Source: an uncultured Algibacter sp. (lineage in GTDB: Bacteria; Bacteroidota; Bacteroidia; Flavobacteriales; Flavobacteriaceae). From it: a stretch of DNA of 64,000 nucleotides. The DNA is taken from assembly GCA_947502405.1 (NCBI GenBank), contig CANMZT010000004.1, forward strand, positions 62,001 to 126,000. The letters run 5' to 3'. Under the pieces are notes generated by a model, which was not told the origin of the DNA, searched no databases, and worked only from the letters and a program-made list of their open reading frames with translations. A program made the translations under genes and the position numbers. Every line of letters starts with the position of its first letter. Position 1 is the first letter of the stretch. Of this stretch, positions 28,165 to 36,673 are shown in pieces.

Positions 28165-29115
28165 ATGAAAGTATTAGCAAACGACGGAATTTCTCAAAGT
28201 GGTATTGATGCCCTAGAAAAAGCTGGGTATGAAGTAAGTACAACCACCGTAGCACAAGAACAATTAATTAACTATATAAACGAAAACGATATTTCGGTTT
28301 TATTAGTTAGAAGCGCCACTACAGTTCGTAAAGATTTAATAGATGCCTGCCCTGGCTTAAAAATAATTGGTCGTGGTGGTGTTGGTATGGATAACATTGA
28401 TGTAGAATATGCCAGAGAACAAGGTCGCAGCGTTATCAATACGCCAGCAGCGTCATCACACTCTGTTGCTGAATTGGTGTTTGGTCATCTGTATGGTTTA
28501 GCACGTTTTTTACATAATGCCAACAGAGAAATGCCTTTAGAGGGTGATAGTAATTTTAAAGGTTTAAAGAAAGCTTATGCTAAAGGAACTGAACTTAAAG
28601 GAAAAACTTTAGGTGTCCTTGGTTTTGGTCGTATTGGTCAAGCTACTGCAAAAGTAGCACTTGGTGCTGGAATGAAGGTTGTTGCTTTTGATCCTTTTTT
28701 AGAAAAAGCGAATCTAGAACTAGACTTCTTTGATGGTCAAAAAGTCAATTTTGAAATTGAAACCATATCAAAAGAAGACGTTTTAAAACAATCCGACTTT
28801 ATTACACTTCATGTGCCTGCTCAAAAAGAATACGTTATTGATGAAGCAGAATTTAATATAATGAAAGATGGTGTTATTTTAGCAAATGCTGCTCGTGGTG
28901 GTGTTGTAAATGAAGTAGCCTTAGTGAAGGCCATTGAAAGTGGAAAAGTAGCCAGAGCTGCTTTGGATGTTTTTGAAAATGAGCCAAAACCAGAAATGCA
29001 ATTATTAATGAATCCTGCCTTATCGCTAACACCACACACAGGTGCAGCAACTAACGAAGCGCAAGACAGAATTGGTACAGAATTAGCATCACAAATTATC
29101 AATATCTTAGGGTAA
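28165..29115 (+). CDS. serA: D-3-phosphoglycerate dehydrogenase, short form
   Basis: D-2-hydroxyacid dehydrogenase, most likely the first enzyme of serine biosynthesis given serC directly upstream. The 316-residue protein has the NAD-binding VLGFGRIGQA (151-160), the acidic ribose binder Asp176 in AFDPF, and the catalytic triad Arg244 (NAARGG), Glu273 (FENEP) and His291 (TPHTGAAT). It lacks the C-terminal ACT domain found in longer SerA proteins, so feedback inhibition by serine through that domain is not expected. A related glycerate or hydroxypyruvate reductase is the alternative. Confidence 0.9.
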   Translation: MKVLANDGISQSGIDALEKAGYEVSTTTVAQEQLINYINENDISVLLVRSATTVRKDLIDACPGLKIIGRGGVGMDNIDVEYAREQGRSVINTPAASSHSVAELVFGHLYGLARFLHNANREMPLEGDSNFKGLKKAYAKGTELKGKTLGVLGFGRIGQATAKVALGAGMKVVAFDPFLEKANLELDFFDGQKVNFEIETISKEDVLKQSDFITLHVPAQKEYVIDEAEFNIMKDGVILANAARGGVVNEVALVKAIESGKVARAALDVFENEPKPEMQLLMNPALSLTPHTGAATNEAQDRIGTELASQIINILG

Positions 29116-29149
29116 GATAAAGTACATTGTGACCTAAATAGAATTATTG

Positions 29150-29180
29150 AGTCCTAACTACAGAAGTTGGGACTTTTTTT
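29150..29180 (+). terminator. Rho-independent terminator after serA
   Basis: The stem AGTCCTAACT / AGTTGGGACT with a short ACAGA loop is followed by seven T. It begins 35 nt after the serA stop. Confidence 0.9.
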
Positions 29181-29232
29181 GTACATTAAGCTTCGATTTT
29201 TTAACTTTTATTAATTAATACTTACAATAAAG

Positions 29233-29871
29233 ATGTCAGGAATTTTAGATTTATTAAACAGCGACCTTGGAAAAACTATCATCAGTGGTGTATCAGGATC
29301 CACAGGAACAGATCAAAATAAAACAAGTAGTGTACTTACAATGGCGCTACCCGTTTTAATGAAAGCAATGCAGCGCAATGCTTCAACTCCACAAGGAGCA
29401 GAAGGACTAATGAGTGCATTAAGTAACAAACACGATGGTAGCATTTTAGACAACCTTGGCGGTTTATTTGGTGGTGGTGTTGACGAAGAAGTCAAAACCG
29501 ATGGTGATAAAATTCTTGGTCATGTATTGGGTCAAAAACGACAAGGTGTAGAACAAGTTATTGGTCAGAAATCTGGTTTAGATGCTGGTTCTGTGGGCAA
29601 TATTTTAAAAGTAGCTGCTCCTATATTAATGGGGGTTTTAGGTAAACAAACTAGGCAAAACAATGTTAGCTCATCAAATGGTATTGGCGATTTATTAGGC
29701 GGTATGCTTGGAGGAAATTCTGCCAAACAAGAACAAAGCTTTTTAGAATCTATACTTGATGCTGATGGCGATGGTAGTGTAGTTGATGATGTAGCAGGAA
29801 TGTTATTAAGCGGAAGTAAAAAGAAAGGTGGTCTTGGTGGATTACTTGGTGGACTTTTTGGAGGAAAATAA
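29233..29871 (+). CDS. DUF937-family protein
   Basis: A 212-residue protein of the DUF937 family. The N-terminal MSGILDLLNSDLGKTIISGV and the repeated helical segments (VLTMALPVLMKAMQRN, ILKVAAPILMGVLGK) are the family pattern. The C-terminus is Gly-rich (GGLGGLLGGLFGGK) and preceded by DADGDGSVVDDV, which resembles a calcium-binding loop of the dockerin/EF-hand type. No signal peptide or membrane helix is seen. The function is unknown. It has its own terminator. Confidence 0.85.
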   Translation: MSGILDLLNSDLGKTIISGVSGSTGTDQNKTSSVLTMALPVLMKAMQRNASTPQGAEGLMSALSNKHDGSILDNLGGLFGGGVDEEVKTDGDKILGHVLGQKRQGVEQVIGQKSGLDAGSVGNILKVAAPILMGVLGKQTRQNNVSSSNGIGDLLGGMLGGNSAKQEQSFLESILDADGDGSVVDDVAGMLLSGSKKKGGLGGLLGGLFGGK

Positions 29872-29891
29872 ATTTTATTCCCTATAAATTT

Positions 29892-29926
29892 AAAAAGCGT
29901 TGGGTATTGTACCCGACGCTTTTTTT
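29892..29926 (+). terminator. Rho-independent terminator
   Basis: The strong stem AAAAGCGTTGGGTA / TACCCGACGCTTTT with a TTG loop ends in seven T, 20 nt after the DUF937 gene. Confidence 0.92.
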
Positions 29927-30052
29927 GTTAAAACATATTCAAAATCAGTATTTAAGGAATGGTTTTTGTAAATTTATTAATCGGGTAACTTAGTTTACTC
30001 ACCAAAAACACTAGTTAACTCATACTCATTTTTTAAAGGACGATATACGTTA

Positions 30053-30060
30053 TACTTTTG
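30053..30060 (+). promoter_or_regulatory. Candidate -7 box for the DUF6146 gene
   Basis: TACTTTTG is an exact TAnnTTTG 26 nt before ATG 30087. The -33 position is TTT, so the match is partial. Confidence 0.4.
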
Positions 30061-30086
30061 AGAAATAATCAAAAAAGTAAATACCC

Positions 30087-30524
30087 ATGAAAAAAATAAT
30101 GTACATACTAATCGTCTCGGTTTTAATTATTAGTTGTAAAACACCAAAAACAGCTTCATCTAAAACAGACGAACGCTTAGAGAGTTTAAAATCAAATGAT
30201 ACAGTTAAAATTGTCAATGATAAGGTTGAATATGAAATAATAATCATCGAACCTGGTTTCAATTTTTGGCTTGCAAGTAGAGCGCAACGAAGAGGTTTCT
30301 ATTCTCAACAATTTATGGAAAATAGAAATTGGCTTTATGTTATGGAATGGAATCAACGTGTGTTACAACCTCAAAAATACCGTACTGATTTATATGAATT
30401 ACAAATTGATTATCAACAAGATGTAGACTACGGTTACGAGGTTAATTACATGCTTTATAACTATTTTATTTATTTTCAGTTGACCTATAATCAAAGATTA
30501 GGTCCTTTTGTACCAAGAATTTAG
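30087..30524 (+). CDS. DUF6146-like lipoprotein
   Basis: A 145-residue protein with a lipoprotein signal (MKKIMYILIVSVLIISC, Cys17) and a Ser/Thr-rich linker. The mature part has a conserved-looking block, IIIEPGFNFWLASRAQRRGF, followed by NRNWLYVMEWNQRVLQP. This matches my memory of the DUF6146 family in Flavobacteriia. It is presumably attached to a membrane on the periplasmic side. The function is unknown. It begins a run of plus-strand genes that leads to a TonB receptor. Confidence 0.75.
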   Translation: MKKIMYILIVSVLIISCKTPKTASSKTDERLESLKSNDTVKIVNDKVEYEIIIIEPGFNFWLASRAQRRGFYSQQFMENRNWLYVMEWNQRVLQPQKYRTDLYELQIDYQQDVDYGYEVNYMLYNYFIYFQLTYNQRLGPFVPRI

Positions 30525-30535
30525 TTCACTTTATT

Positions 30536-30543
30536 TACTTTTG
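30536..30543 (+). promoter_or_regulatory. Candidate -7 box for the DUF6787 gene
   Basis: TACTTTTG lies 16 nt upstream of the GTG start at 30560. No TTG is found at 18-20 nt; the nearest is 25 nt upstream. It may give the small-membrane-protein/TonB unit its own start. Confidence 0.4.
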
Positions 30544-30559
30544 CATAAAAATTGTATCA

Positions 30560-30862
30560 GTGAATAAGTTAAAAGAACGTTGGGGCATTGAGCATAACTG
30601 GCAAATAGCAATTATTTTAATTGTATTTGCTGTTACAGGATCTACTGCATCTTACATTGGCAAACCTATTCTTGCTTTCTTAAATATTACAACTGAAAAG
30701 TTTTCAAGTTTTGGTTATTGGACTATTAGAATTCTTTTACTCTTTGTTGTATATCAATTTTTACTTGTGTTTTTTGGCTGGCTATTTGGTCAACATAAGT
30801 TTTTTTGGAACTTTGAAAAGAAGATGCTCCGTAGAATTGGCTTAAAACGATTTGTAGATTGA
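30560..30862 (+). CDS. DUF6787-like small membrane protein
   Basis: A 100-residue inner-membrane protein starting with GTG. It contains two hydrophobic segments (IAIILIVFAVTGSTASYIG near 18-36 and ILLLFVVYQFLLVFFGWLFG near 56-76) and ends in a basic tail, FWNFEKKMLRRIGLKRFVD. The N-terminus KLKERWGIEHNWQ and the GQHKFFWNFEKKM block fit the DUF6787 family. The function is unknown. Its TGA stop overlaps the ATG of the next gene (TGATG), so translation is probably coupled. Confidence 0.78.
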   Translation: MNKLKERWGIEHNWQIAIILIVFAVTGSTASYIGKPILAFLNITTEKFSSFGYWTIRILLLFVVYQFLLVFFGWLFGQHKFFWNFEKKMLRRIGLKRFVD

Positions 30863-31194
30863 TGAATTTTGTTAAAGAACATATTGCGTTTAAAATACTA
30901 ACATTTTTGTTGGCATTATCGCTATTTGTGTCTTCGGCATCAAAACTTATACATATTTTTGAACATGATGAGCATCAAGTTTGTATTGGTGGAGATACAA
31001 CCCACATTCACAAAGTAGATTTAGATTGCGAGTTTCAAAAATTTCAAATAACTAATTATTTTTCACCTACAGTAGATAATTATGATTCAACACTAGTTGA
31101 TTATTCACATAGAGTATCTTACTTAACATACAAATTTCTCAGTAATCATCAACCATTATCTTTTTCTTTAAGAGGTCCTCCTGCTTTAGTTTAA
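30862..31194 (+). CDS. Small exported His-rich protein upstream of a TonB receptor
   Basis: A 110-residue protein. ATG 30862 shares its A with the TGA of the preceding gene. Residues 9-27 form a signal anchor (AFKILTFLLALSLFVSSAS). The mature part is rich in potential metal ligands (HIFEHDEHQVCIGGDTTHIH with two further Cys/His positions) and ends with SLRGPPALV. Small proteins of this kind, ending in an RGPP motif, sit before metal-related TonB receptors in Bacteroidota; that is from memory, not a search. It probably binds or senses zinc or copper in the periplasm. The spacing to the receptor is 29 nt. Confidence 0.7.
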   Translation: MNFVKEHIAFKILTFLLALSLFVSSASKLIHIFEHDEHQVCIGGDTTHIHKVDLDCEFQKFQITNYFSPTVDNYDSTLVDYSHRVSYLTYKFLSNHQPLSFSLRGPPALV

Positions 31195-31223
31195 AATTTA
31201 AATTTTAAACTAAAAACAATTCG

Positions 31224-33623
31224 ATGAAACACTATTTATTGATTGTGGTGCTTTGTTTTTTAAACTTAGCCCATACTCAAAATTGCACATATACGCTTTT
31301 AGGTGAAATAAAAGACTTTCATGATGGTACGCCTATGTCTGGTGCAACCATTTATAATGAGACTTCAAACACCTATACATCAGCAGATATCAATGGTAAA
31401 TTCTCCATTGAAAACCTGTGCAATGGTACACTTATACTAGTTATATCTCACGTTGGTTGTGAAACTAAGTGTTTAGAAGTAGAGATTAATGGAGATACTT
31501 ACAAGGAGGTTAGTATGGAACATCATTTGGAAGAACTGAAGGAGGTTACCGTTACTGCAGACTTTAAAGATGAAAAAACATCCATTGAGCAATCTATTTC
31601 TAAAAAGCAGATTGAAACGTTTACAGATAAATCATTAGGAGATGCTTTAAACACCATAAGCGGTGTGTCTTCTTTAAATACTGGAAATACTATTGTTAAA
31701 CCTATGATTCATGGGTTACACAGTAGTAGACTTTTAATTGTAAACAATAACGTGCGCCTTTTTGATCAAGAATGGGGAGACGAACATGCACCAAACATTG
31801 ATATAAATGCTGGAGGGCGTATTGATGTTATTAAAGGTGCTAATACACTCATTTATGGCAGTGATGCAATTGGAGGGCTAATTTTAGTTCGTCCAGAAAA
31901 TTATGCTGTAAAAGACAGCTTGTTTGGAAGTACGTCATTGTCTTTAAATACAAACGGACGAGGAGGTAATATAAATTTTGAGCTTGTAAAAACCTATAAA
32001 AATGGGTTTTATACAAAAGTTCAAGGTAGTTATAAAACTTTTGGTGATTTTGAATCACCTAATTACAACCTGAGCAATACGGGTATAAAAAGTGTTAATG
32101 CTTCCGCTAGAATAGGTTACAAGTCTTTTGAAAAAGGCTTTGATGCTTATTACAGTTATGTGGATAATACTTTGGGTATTCTTAGAGCATCTCATATTGG
32201 TAACACCAATGATTTAGTTAGAGCAATAAATAGTGGCGAGCCTCAATATGTTGCAGATTTTACGCACAATATTGAAAACCCTAAGCAATCCATTTTTCAT
32301 CATTTAGGCAAAATTGAAGCTTATAAGCGTTTTAAAGAATTGGGAAAATTAACACTTCAATACGATTTTCAAATTAATAGACGTAAAGAATTCGATTTAA
32401 GACGCGGGGGTAGATCAAACACACCTGTTGTTGACCTTAGGTTGTTTACAACATCATTTCAACCAAACCTAAAAATTGATGCTTACGAAAACCTAGAACT
32501 AAATACTGGGGTTTTATTACGTTATCAACAAAATGACGCCATTTCTGGAACTGGTACAAGTCCTTTAATTCCAGATTATGACAAATATGACTTGGGTATA
32601 TATACCATTGGTACTTATAACTTAAACTTGTTTTCAGAGATAAGTGCTGGCTTTAGATATGATTTTTCTAGAATTGAAGCCTCAAAACGCTATAGAGTTA
32701 CAGATTGGGATGAAACCTATAATTATGATGAATTGTTCCCAGAATTTAACTCTGGAATTATTGAATCTTCAAGGTATTTAACAAATCCTGAATTTTCATT
32801 TCATAATATATCTGCAAGCTTAGGATATTTGAGACACATGAGAAATGACTTTGAGTTTATGTTTAACTATGGATTGGCTTCTAGAATGCCAAACCCGTCA
32901 GAGTTGTTTAGTGATGGATTACACCATAGTGCTGCAAGAATAGAAATTGGACAATTAAGTATGAAAAAAGAAGTAGCCAATAAATTTATGGTTTCTCTTG
33001 AAAGAAGTAATCAAAATTTTGGTCTTACAATCAGTCCTTACTATAAGTATATTTCTAATTTCATTCAGTTAATTCCAATAGGCACAACAACTACAGTGAG
33101 AGGTGCATTCCCAGTTTGGGAATACAATCAAACCAACGCACAAATTTTTGGCATTGACGTAGATGTAAATAAAACAATTACAAATAACTTTAATTACAAT
33201 GGTAGCTTAAGCTTATTAAGAGGTGATAATTTATCAGACGATATTCCGCTTATTAATATGCCTGCTACAAATTTTTCTAATTCATTAATATATACAAATG
33301 AAAACCTAAACCAACTATCCATTGGTTTAACACAAAAAACTGTATTACAACAAAATAGATTTCCAGATTATAATTTTTTCACGTTTGATGCTATACTACA
33401 AGAAAATGTTTTTGTAGATATTAGCTCAACACCATCTACCTATACCCTCTTCAATTTTAATAGTTCAGCTAAGTTTAAGGTATTTAAAACAAAAACCTTA
33501 AGATTAGCTTTAAATGTCGAAAATCTGTTTAATGTTTCTTACAGAGAGCATTTAAACAGGCTACGCTATTTTGCTGATGAGCTAGGTAGAAATTTTAACA
33601 TAAAACTTAAAATAAATTATTAA
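31224..33623 (+). CDS. TonB-dependent outer-membrane receptor, probably for a metal ion
   Basis: A 799-residue receptor with signal peptide (to about 18), a CarboxypepD_reg-like domain (22-110, ATIYNETSNTYTSADINGKF), a plug domain (about 120-225, with ISKKQIETFTDKSLGDAL and VIKGANTLIYGSDAIGG), and a 22-strand-type barrel ending in an aromatic (KLKINY). Metal preference is inferred from the plug/barrel residues DQEWGDEHAPNID and HNIENPKQSIFHHLGK, which recall zinc receptors of the ZnuD kind, and from the His-rich gene upstream. It lies between the His-rich protein and an acidic lipoprotein in one apparent operon. Confidence 0.85.
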   Translation: MKHYLLIVVLCFLNLAHTQNCTYTLLGEIKDFHDGTPMSGATIYNETSNTYTSADINGKFSIENLCNGTLILVISHVGCETKCLEVEINGDTYKEVSMEHHLEELKEVTVTADFKDEKTSIEQSISKKQIETFTDKSLGDALNTISGVSSLNTGNTIVKPMIHGLHSSRLLIVNNNVRLFDQEWGDEHAPNIDINAGGRIDVIKGANTLIYGSDAIGGLILVRPENYAVKDSLFGSTSLSLNTNGRGGNINFELVKTYKNGFYTKVQGSYKTFGDFESPNYNLSNTGIKSVNASARIGYKSFEKGFDAYYSYVDNTLGILRASHIGNTNDLVRAINSGEPQYVADFTHNIENPKQSIFHHLGKIEAYKRFKELGKLTLQYDFQINRRKEFDLRRGGRSNTPVVDLRLFTTSFQPNLKIDAYENLELNTGVLLRYQQNDAISGTGTSPLIPDYDKYDLGIYTIGTYNLNLFSEISAGFRYDFSRIEASKRYRVTDWDETYNYDELFPEFNSGIIESSRYLTNPEFSFHNISASLGYLRHMRNDFEFMFNYGLASRMPNPSELFSDGLHHSAARIEIGQLSMKKEVANKFMVSLERSNQNFGLTISPYYKYISNFIQLIPIGTTTTVRGAFPVWEYNQTNAQIFGIDVDVNKTITNNFNYNGSLSLLRGDNLSDDIPLINMPATNFSNSLIYTNENLNQLSIGLTQKTVLQQNRFPDYNFFTFDAILQENVFVDISSTPSTYTLFNFNSSAKFKVFKTKTLRLALNVENLFNVSYREHLNRLRYFADELGRNFNIKLKINY

Positions 33624-33658
33624 AACAAAAATCCATGAATACTTTAAAATTAAAAACT

Positions 33659-34216
33659 ATGAAAACAATCAAATTATTAGCATTACTTTTTATTTCGTCA
33701 TTAGCTATAGCATGCTCAAGTGACGACGATGGAGATGGAGACGACCATGATAGCGAAGAAGAGTTAATTACCACTGTAATTTACACATTAACCAATAATG
33801 CAGATAATGCAGATGAAGTTGCATTAACCTTTACAGATTTAGATGGTGAAGGTGGTACCGATGGAATTTATGATATTTCTGGACCATTAACGGCAAATGC
33901 AACATATACTGGTGGTATTAAGTTGTGGAATGCTACAGAAAACCCTGCTGAAGATATAACTGAAGAAGTTGAAGATGAAGCAGATGAGCATGAGTTTTTC
34001 TATTCTAGTACTGCTGGATTAACTATTACTAAAACTGACGTTGATGGTGATGGAAACCCTGTGGGAATAGCAACTACTGTAACTACAGGTTCAGCAGCAA
34101 CTGGTAGTTTAACAGTTATATTGAAGCATGAACCTACAAAACCAAACGATGGAACAGCTACTGGAGCTGGAGGTAGTACAGATGTTGAAGTAAGTTACTC
34201 CATTGAAGTTCAATAA
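33659..34216 (+). CDS. Acidic lipoprotein associated with the TonB receptor
   Basis: A lipoprotein of 185 residues from ATG 33659 (signal MKTIKLLALLFISSLAIAC). An in-frame ATG 24 nt upstream is possible. The mature part opens with a run of Asp, Gly, His and Glu (SSDDDGDGDDHDSEEE) that could bind divalent metal. A beta-rich region follows, with a second acidic/His patch (EEVEDEADEHEFFYS) and two DxDGDGNP-like loops. No family is certain. The position right after the TonB receptor suggests a surface accessory that captures the substrate. Confidence 0.75.
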   Translation: MKTIKLLALLFISSLAIACSSDDDGDGDDHDSEEELITTVIYTLTNNADNADEVALTFTDLDGEGGTDGIYDISGPLTANATYTGGIKLWNATENPAEDITEEVEDEADEHEFFYSSTAGLTITKTDVDGDGNPVGIATTVTTGSAATGSLTVILKHEPTKPNDGTATGAGGSTDVEVSYSIEVQ

Positions 34217-34240
34217 AATCTAAATTTTGTAATACAGTTA

Positions 34241-34275
34241 AAAAAAGCAACTAAATTAATTTAGTTGCTTTTTTT
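34241..34275 (+). terminator. Terminator of the TonB receptor/lipoprotein unit
   Basis: The stem AAAAAAGCAACTAAA / TTTAGTTGCTTTTTT with a TTAA loop starts 24 nt after the lipoprotein stop. It is symmetric enough to work in both directions; the convergent DUF481 gene ends at 34325. Confidence 0.92.
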
Positions 34276-34324
34276 AATATAAAATATATCTTAATCTACT
34301 ATAAAATTTAAATACTCAAAGCCA

Positions 34325-35089
34325 TTAATAACTTTTTAAAGTAAATCCAAAAGTTAAAAATCTATCTTGTTGCTTTTGGTCCTCTATAACTAGACTTTCA
34401 AATGACTGAAGGTAATTTATTTTAAAATTTAAATACTTCCAAAGAGGTAATTCTAAACCTAAATCAGCTCGCCAACGAAAATTATTGCCTTTTTCTAAAG
34501 AAGGTTGAAAATAATTTTCATGACTTAAAATTACTTTATTCTTAAATAAATGGTATTTCCCGTTTAACCAAAGAGTACAACGAAATGTGCTAATAGAAGA
34601 ATCTCCATTATATTCAGATTTATTAAAGTTTGCTTTATCAAATTCGGTTTGTTCGTATTCACTTGAAATAGATAATTTAAGCCAATCTTTTTTCTTTTTC
34701 ATAACTTGAAAACTAACTCCAGCACCCAAAAGAGATCGCAGATCGATTTCTCTACGAAAATTGGTGCTTACAAAGCCCAAAACAAATGGATATATTTTCT
34801 TTTCAGGATTGAAGTATAAAAAATTAAGACTCAATATATCTTCATCAGCCTTTTCTTTTCCAAATTCTTGATAAACATAGGAGTTTTGCGATTTAAATAC
34901 CCATTTTTTCCATGGTTTAAAACTCAAATCAGATTTTGCTCTAAAAATTAAAGTTTCTACATTTCCATCTTGCCAAAATCCTGTGATAGCAAGTTTTGCT
35001 TTCAAATTGAGGGAATCACTTTCGCTTTCGTTAATTTGCGCAAAAAGTAACATAGGAAACAAGAAAATTATCTGAAAAATCTTTTTCAT
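34325..35089 (-). CDS. DUF481-family outer-membrane beta-barrel protein
   Basis: A 254-residue protein with a signal peptide (MKKIFQIIFLFPMLLFAQ). It is followed by alternating strands typical of the DUF481/YdiY family: KAKLAITGFWQDGNVETLIF, FKSQNSYVYQEFGKEKADED and YPFVLGFVSTNFRREIDLRS. It ends with a strand closing in an aromatic residue (LTFGFTLKSY). Family members are small outer-membrane barrels linked in some species to salt stress; the role here is unknown. It starts 36 nt after guaB and is probably transcribed with it. Confidence 0.82.
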   Translation of the reverse strand: MKKIFQIIFLFPMLLFAQINESESDSLNLKAKLAITGFWQDGNVETLIFRAKSDLSFKPWKKWVFKSQNSYVYQEFGKEKADEDILSLNFLYFNPEKKIYPFVLGFVSTNFRREIDLRSLLGAGVSFQVMKKKKDWLKLSISSEYEQTEFDKANFNKSEYNGDSSISTFRCTLWLNGKYHLFKNKVILSHENYFQPSLEKGNNFRWRADLGLELPLWKYLNFKINYLQSFESLVIEDQKQQDRFLTFGFTLKSY

Positions 35090-35125
35090 AATATTTTCAA
35101 TGTAAATGTTGAAAAACTTTGAAGC

Positions 35126-36598
35126 CTATCTTGAGTAATTCGGAGACTCTTTAGTAATCGTTACATCATGTGGGTGACTTTCATTAATACCACTGGCTGT
35201 AATCTTTACAAACTGTCCTGTTTGTTTTAAAGTCTCTATATCTTTAGCTCCGCAGTACCCCATTCCTGCACGTAAGCCACCAACAAATTGATGAATACTT
35301 TCGTTAAGTTCACCTTTATATGGCACGCGCCCAACAATACCTTCAGGTACTAACTTTTTAATATCATCTTCTACATCTTGGAAATAACGGTCTTTACTTC
35401 CTTGTTTCATAGCTTCTACAGACCCCATACCTCGGTAAGATTTAAACTTTCTACCTTCATAAATAATGGTTTCACCGGGAGATTCTTTGGTTCCTGCTAA
35501 AAGTGATCCTAACATTACAGTGTCGGCACCAGCAGCTATGGCTTTTGGAATATCTCCTGTATAACGTATACCACCATCGGCAATTACTGGAACACCTGTG
35601 CCTTTAATAGCTGCTGCAACTTCTAACACAGCAGAAAACTGTGGAAACCCTACACCTGCAACTACACGAGTTGTACATATAGAACCTGGTCCAATACCAA
35701 CTTTTACAGCGTCGGCACCAGCTTCTACTAAAAACTTAGCTGCTGCTGCTGTTGCTACATTGCCTACAATAACATCTAAGTCTGGAAACTTATTTTTTAC
35801 AGATTTAAGAGCTGTTAATACAGTTTTTGTATGCCCATGTGCTGTATCTATAACTACAGCATCTACACCTGCATTAACAAGAGCTTCTGCTCTATCTACA
35901 ACATCAGCCGTTACACCCAAAGCTGCTGCAACACGTAAACGACCGTATTGATCTTTATTAGCGTTTGGTTTTTGACTCAACTTTGTGATATCTCTAAACG
36001 TTATTAAGCCTGATAATTTATAATTATCATCAACGATTAATAGCTTCTCTATTTTATGCTGTTGAAGAATACTTTCTGCATCATTTAGTGATGTACCAAC
36101 AGAAGCTGTTACCAAATTATCTGAGGTCATTACATCTACTATAGACTTACTGTTATCATGCTCAAAACGTAAATCCCTATTGGTAACAATGCCTTTTAGT
36201 GTGCCATCTTCAGCCACTATAGGAATACCGCCAATACTATGTTCTGCCATATTTCGTTTGGCATCTGCTACCTTTGCTGTTAAAGGTAATGTTACAGGGT
36301 CTATAATCATGCCACTTTCTGCTCGTTTTACACGTCTTACTTTTTGAGCTTGTTGCTCTATAGTCATATTCTTGTGTAATACTCCAATACCACCTTCTTG
36401 CGCCATAGCAATTGCCATTTTACTTTCGGTTACAGTATCCATTGCCGCCGAAACAATTGGTACATTAATGGTTATGTTTCTAGTAAACTTTGTTTGTAAA
36501 CTTACTTCTCTAGGAAGTACTTCAGAAAAAGCTGGTACTAAAAGAACATCGTCATAGGTTAAACCTTCTCCGACAATTTTGTTTTCGTGTGCAGTCAT
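35126..36598 (-). CDS. guaB: IMP dehydrogenase
   Basis: Oxidises IMP to XMP with NAD+, the committed step to guanine nucleotides; guaA in this window does the next step. The 490-residue protein has an (alpha/beta)8 barrel interrupted by a CBS-domain pair at about 97-210 ([14 protein letters not shown]). The catalytic cysteine is near residue 304 in [10 protein letters not shown]. The mobile flap [10 protein letters not shown] and the phosphate loop [10 protein letters not shown] are present. A 12-bp perfect palindrome lies 11 nt before the start. Confidence 0.97.
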   Translation of the reverse strand: MTAHENKIVGEGLTYDDVLLVPAFSEVLPREVSLQTKFTRNITINVPIVSAAMDTVTESKMAIAMAQEGGIGVLHKNMTIEQQAQKVRRVKRAESGMIIDPVTLPLTAKVADAKRNMAEHSIGGIPIVAEDGTLKGIVTNRDLRFEHDNSKSIVDVMTSDNLVTASVGTSLNDAESILQQHKIEKLLIVDDNYKLSGLITFRDITKLSQKPNANKDQYGRLRVAAALGVTADVVDRAEALVNAGVDAVVIDTAHGHTKTVLTALKSVKNKFPDLDVIVGNVATAAAAKFLVEAGADAVKVGIGPGSICTTRVVAGVGFPQFSAVLEVAAAIKGTGVPVIADGGIRYTGDIPKAIAAGADTVMLGSLLAGTKESPGETIIYEGRKFKSYRGMGSVEAMKQGSKDRYFQDVEDDIKKLVPEGIVGRVPYKGELNESIHQFVGGLRAGMGYCGAKDIETLKQTGQFVKITASGINESHPHDVTITKESPNYSR

Positions 36599-36601
36599 GT
36601 T

Positions 36602-36632
36602 GCAATTACAATTATAATTGCGTGCAAATATA
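36602..36632 (-). promoter_or_regulatory. Palindrome and -7 box upstream of guaB
   Basis: CAATTATAATTG (36609-36620) is a perfect palindrome inside a 20-nt near-palindrome (36602-36621). TATATTTG (minus, 36632-36625) is an exact -7 box just upstream of it. The palindrome would lie at the start of the transcript and could be an operator, but no -33 TTG is found at the usual spacing. Confidence 0.4.
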
Positions 36633-36673
36633 CGTAATTTAAAACAACTAAATGTTAAATTTATCTCTGCTAA

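Noticed and set aside
25853-29115. Bioluminescence (lux) operon because of the LuxC-like reductase
   Set aside because: No luciferase, LuxD or LuxE homologue is near; serine biosynthesis genes follow instead.
30087-34216. Interpretation of the TonB receptor unit as a polysaccharide utilisation locus
   Set aside because: There is no SusD homologue, glycoside hydrolase or sulfatase; the ligands seen are His/Asp/Cys-rich.
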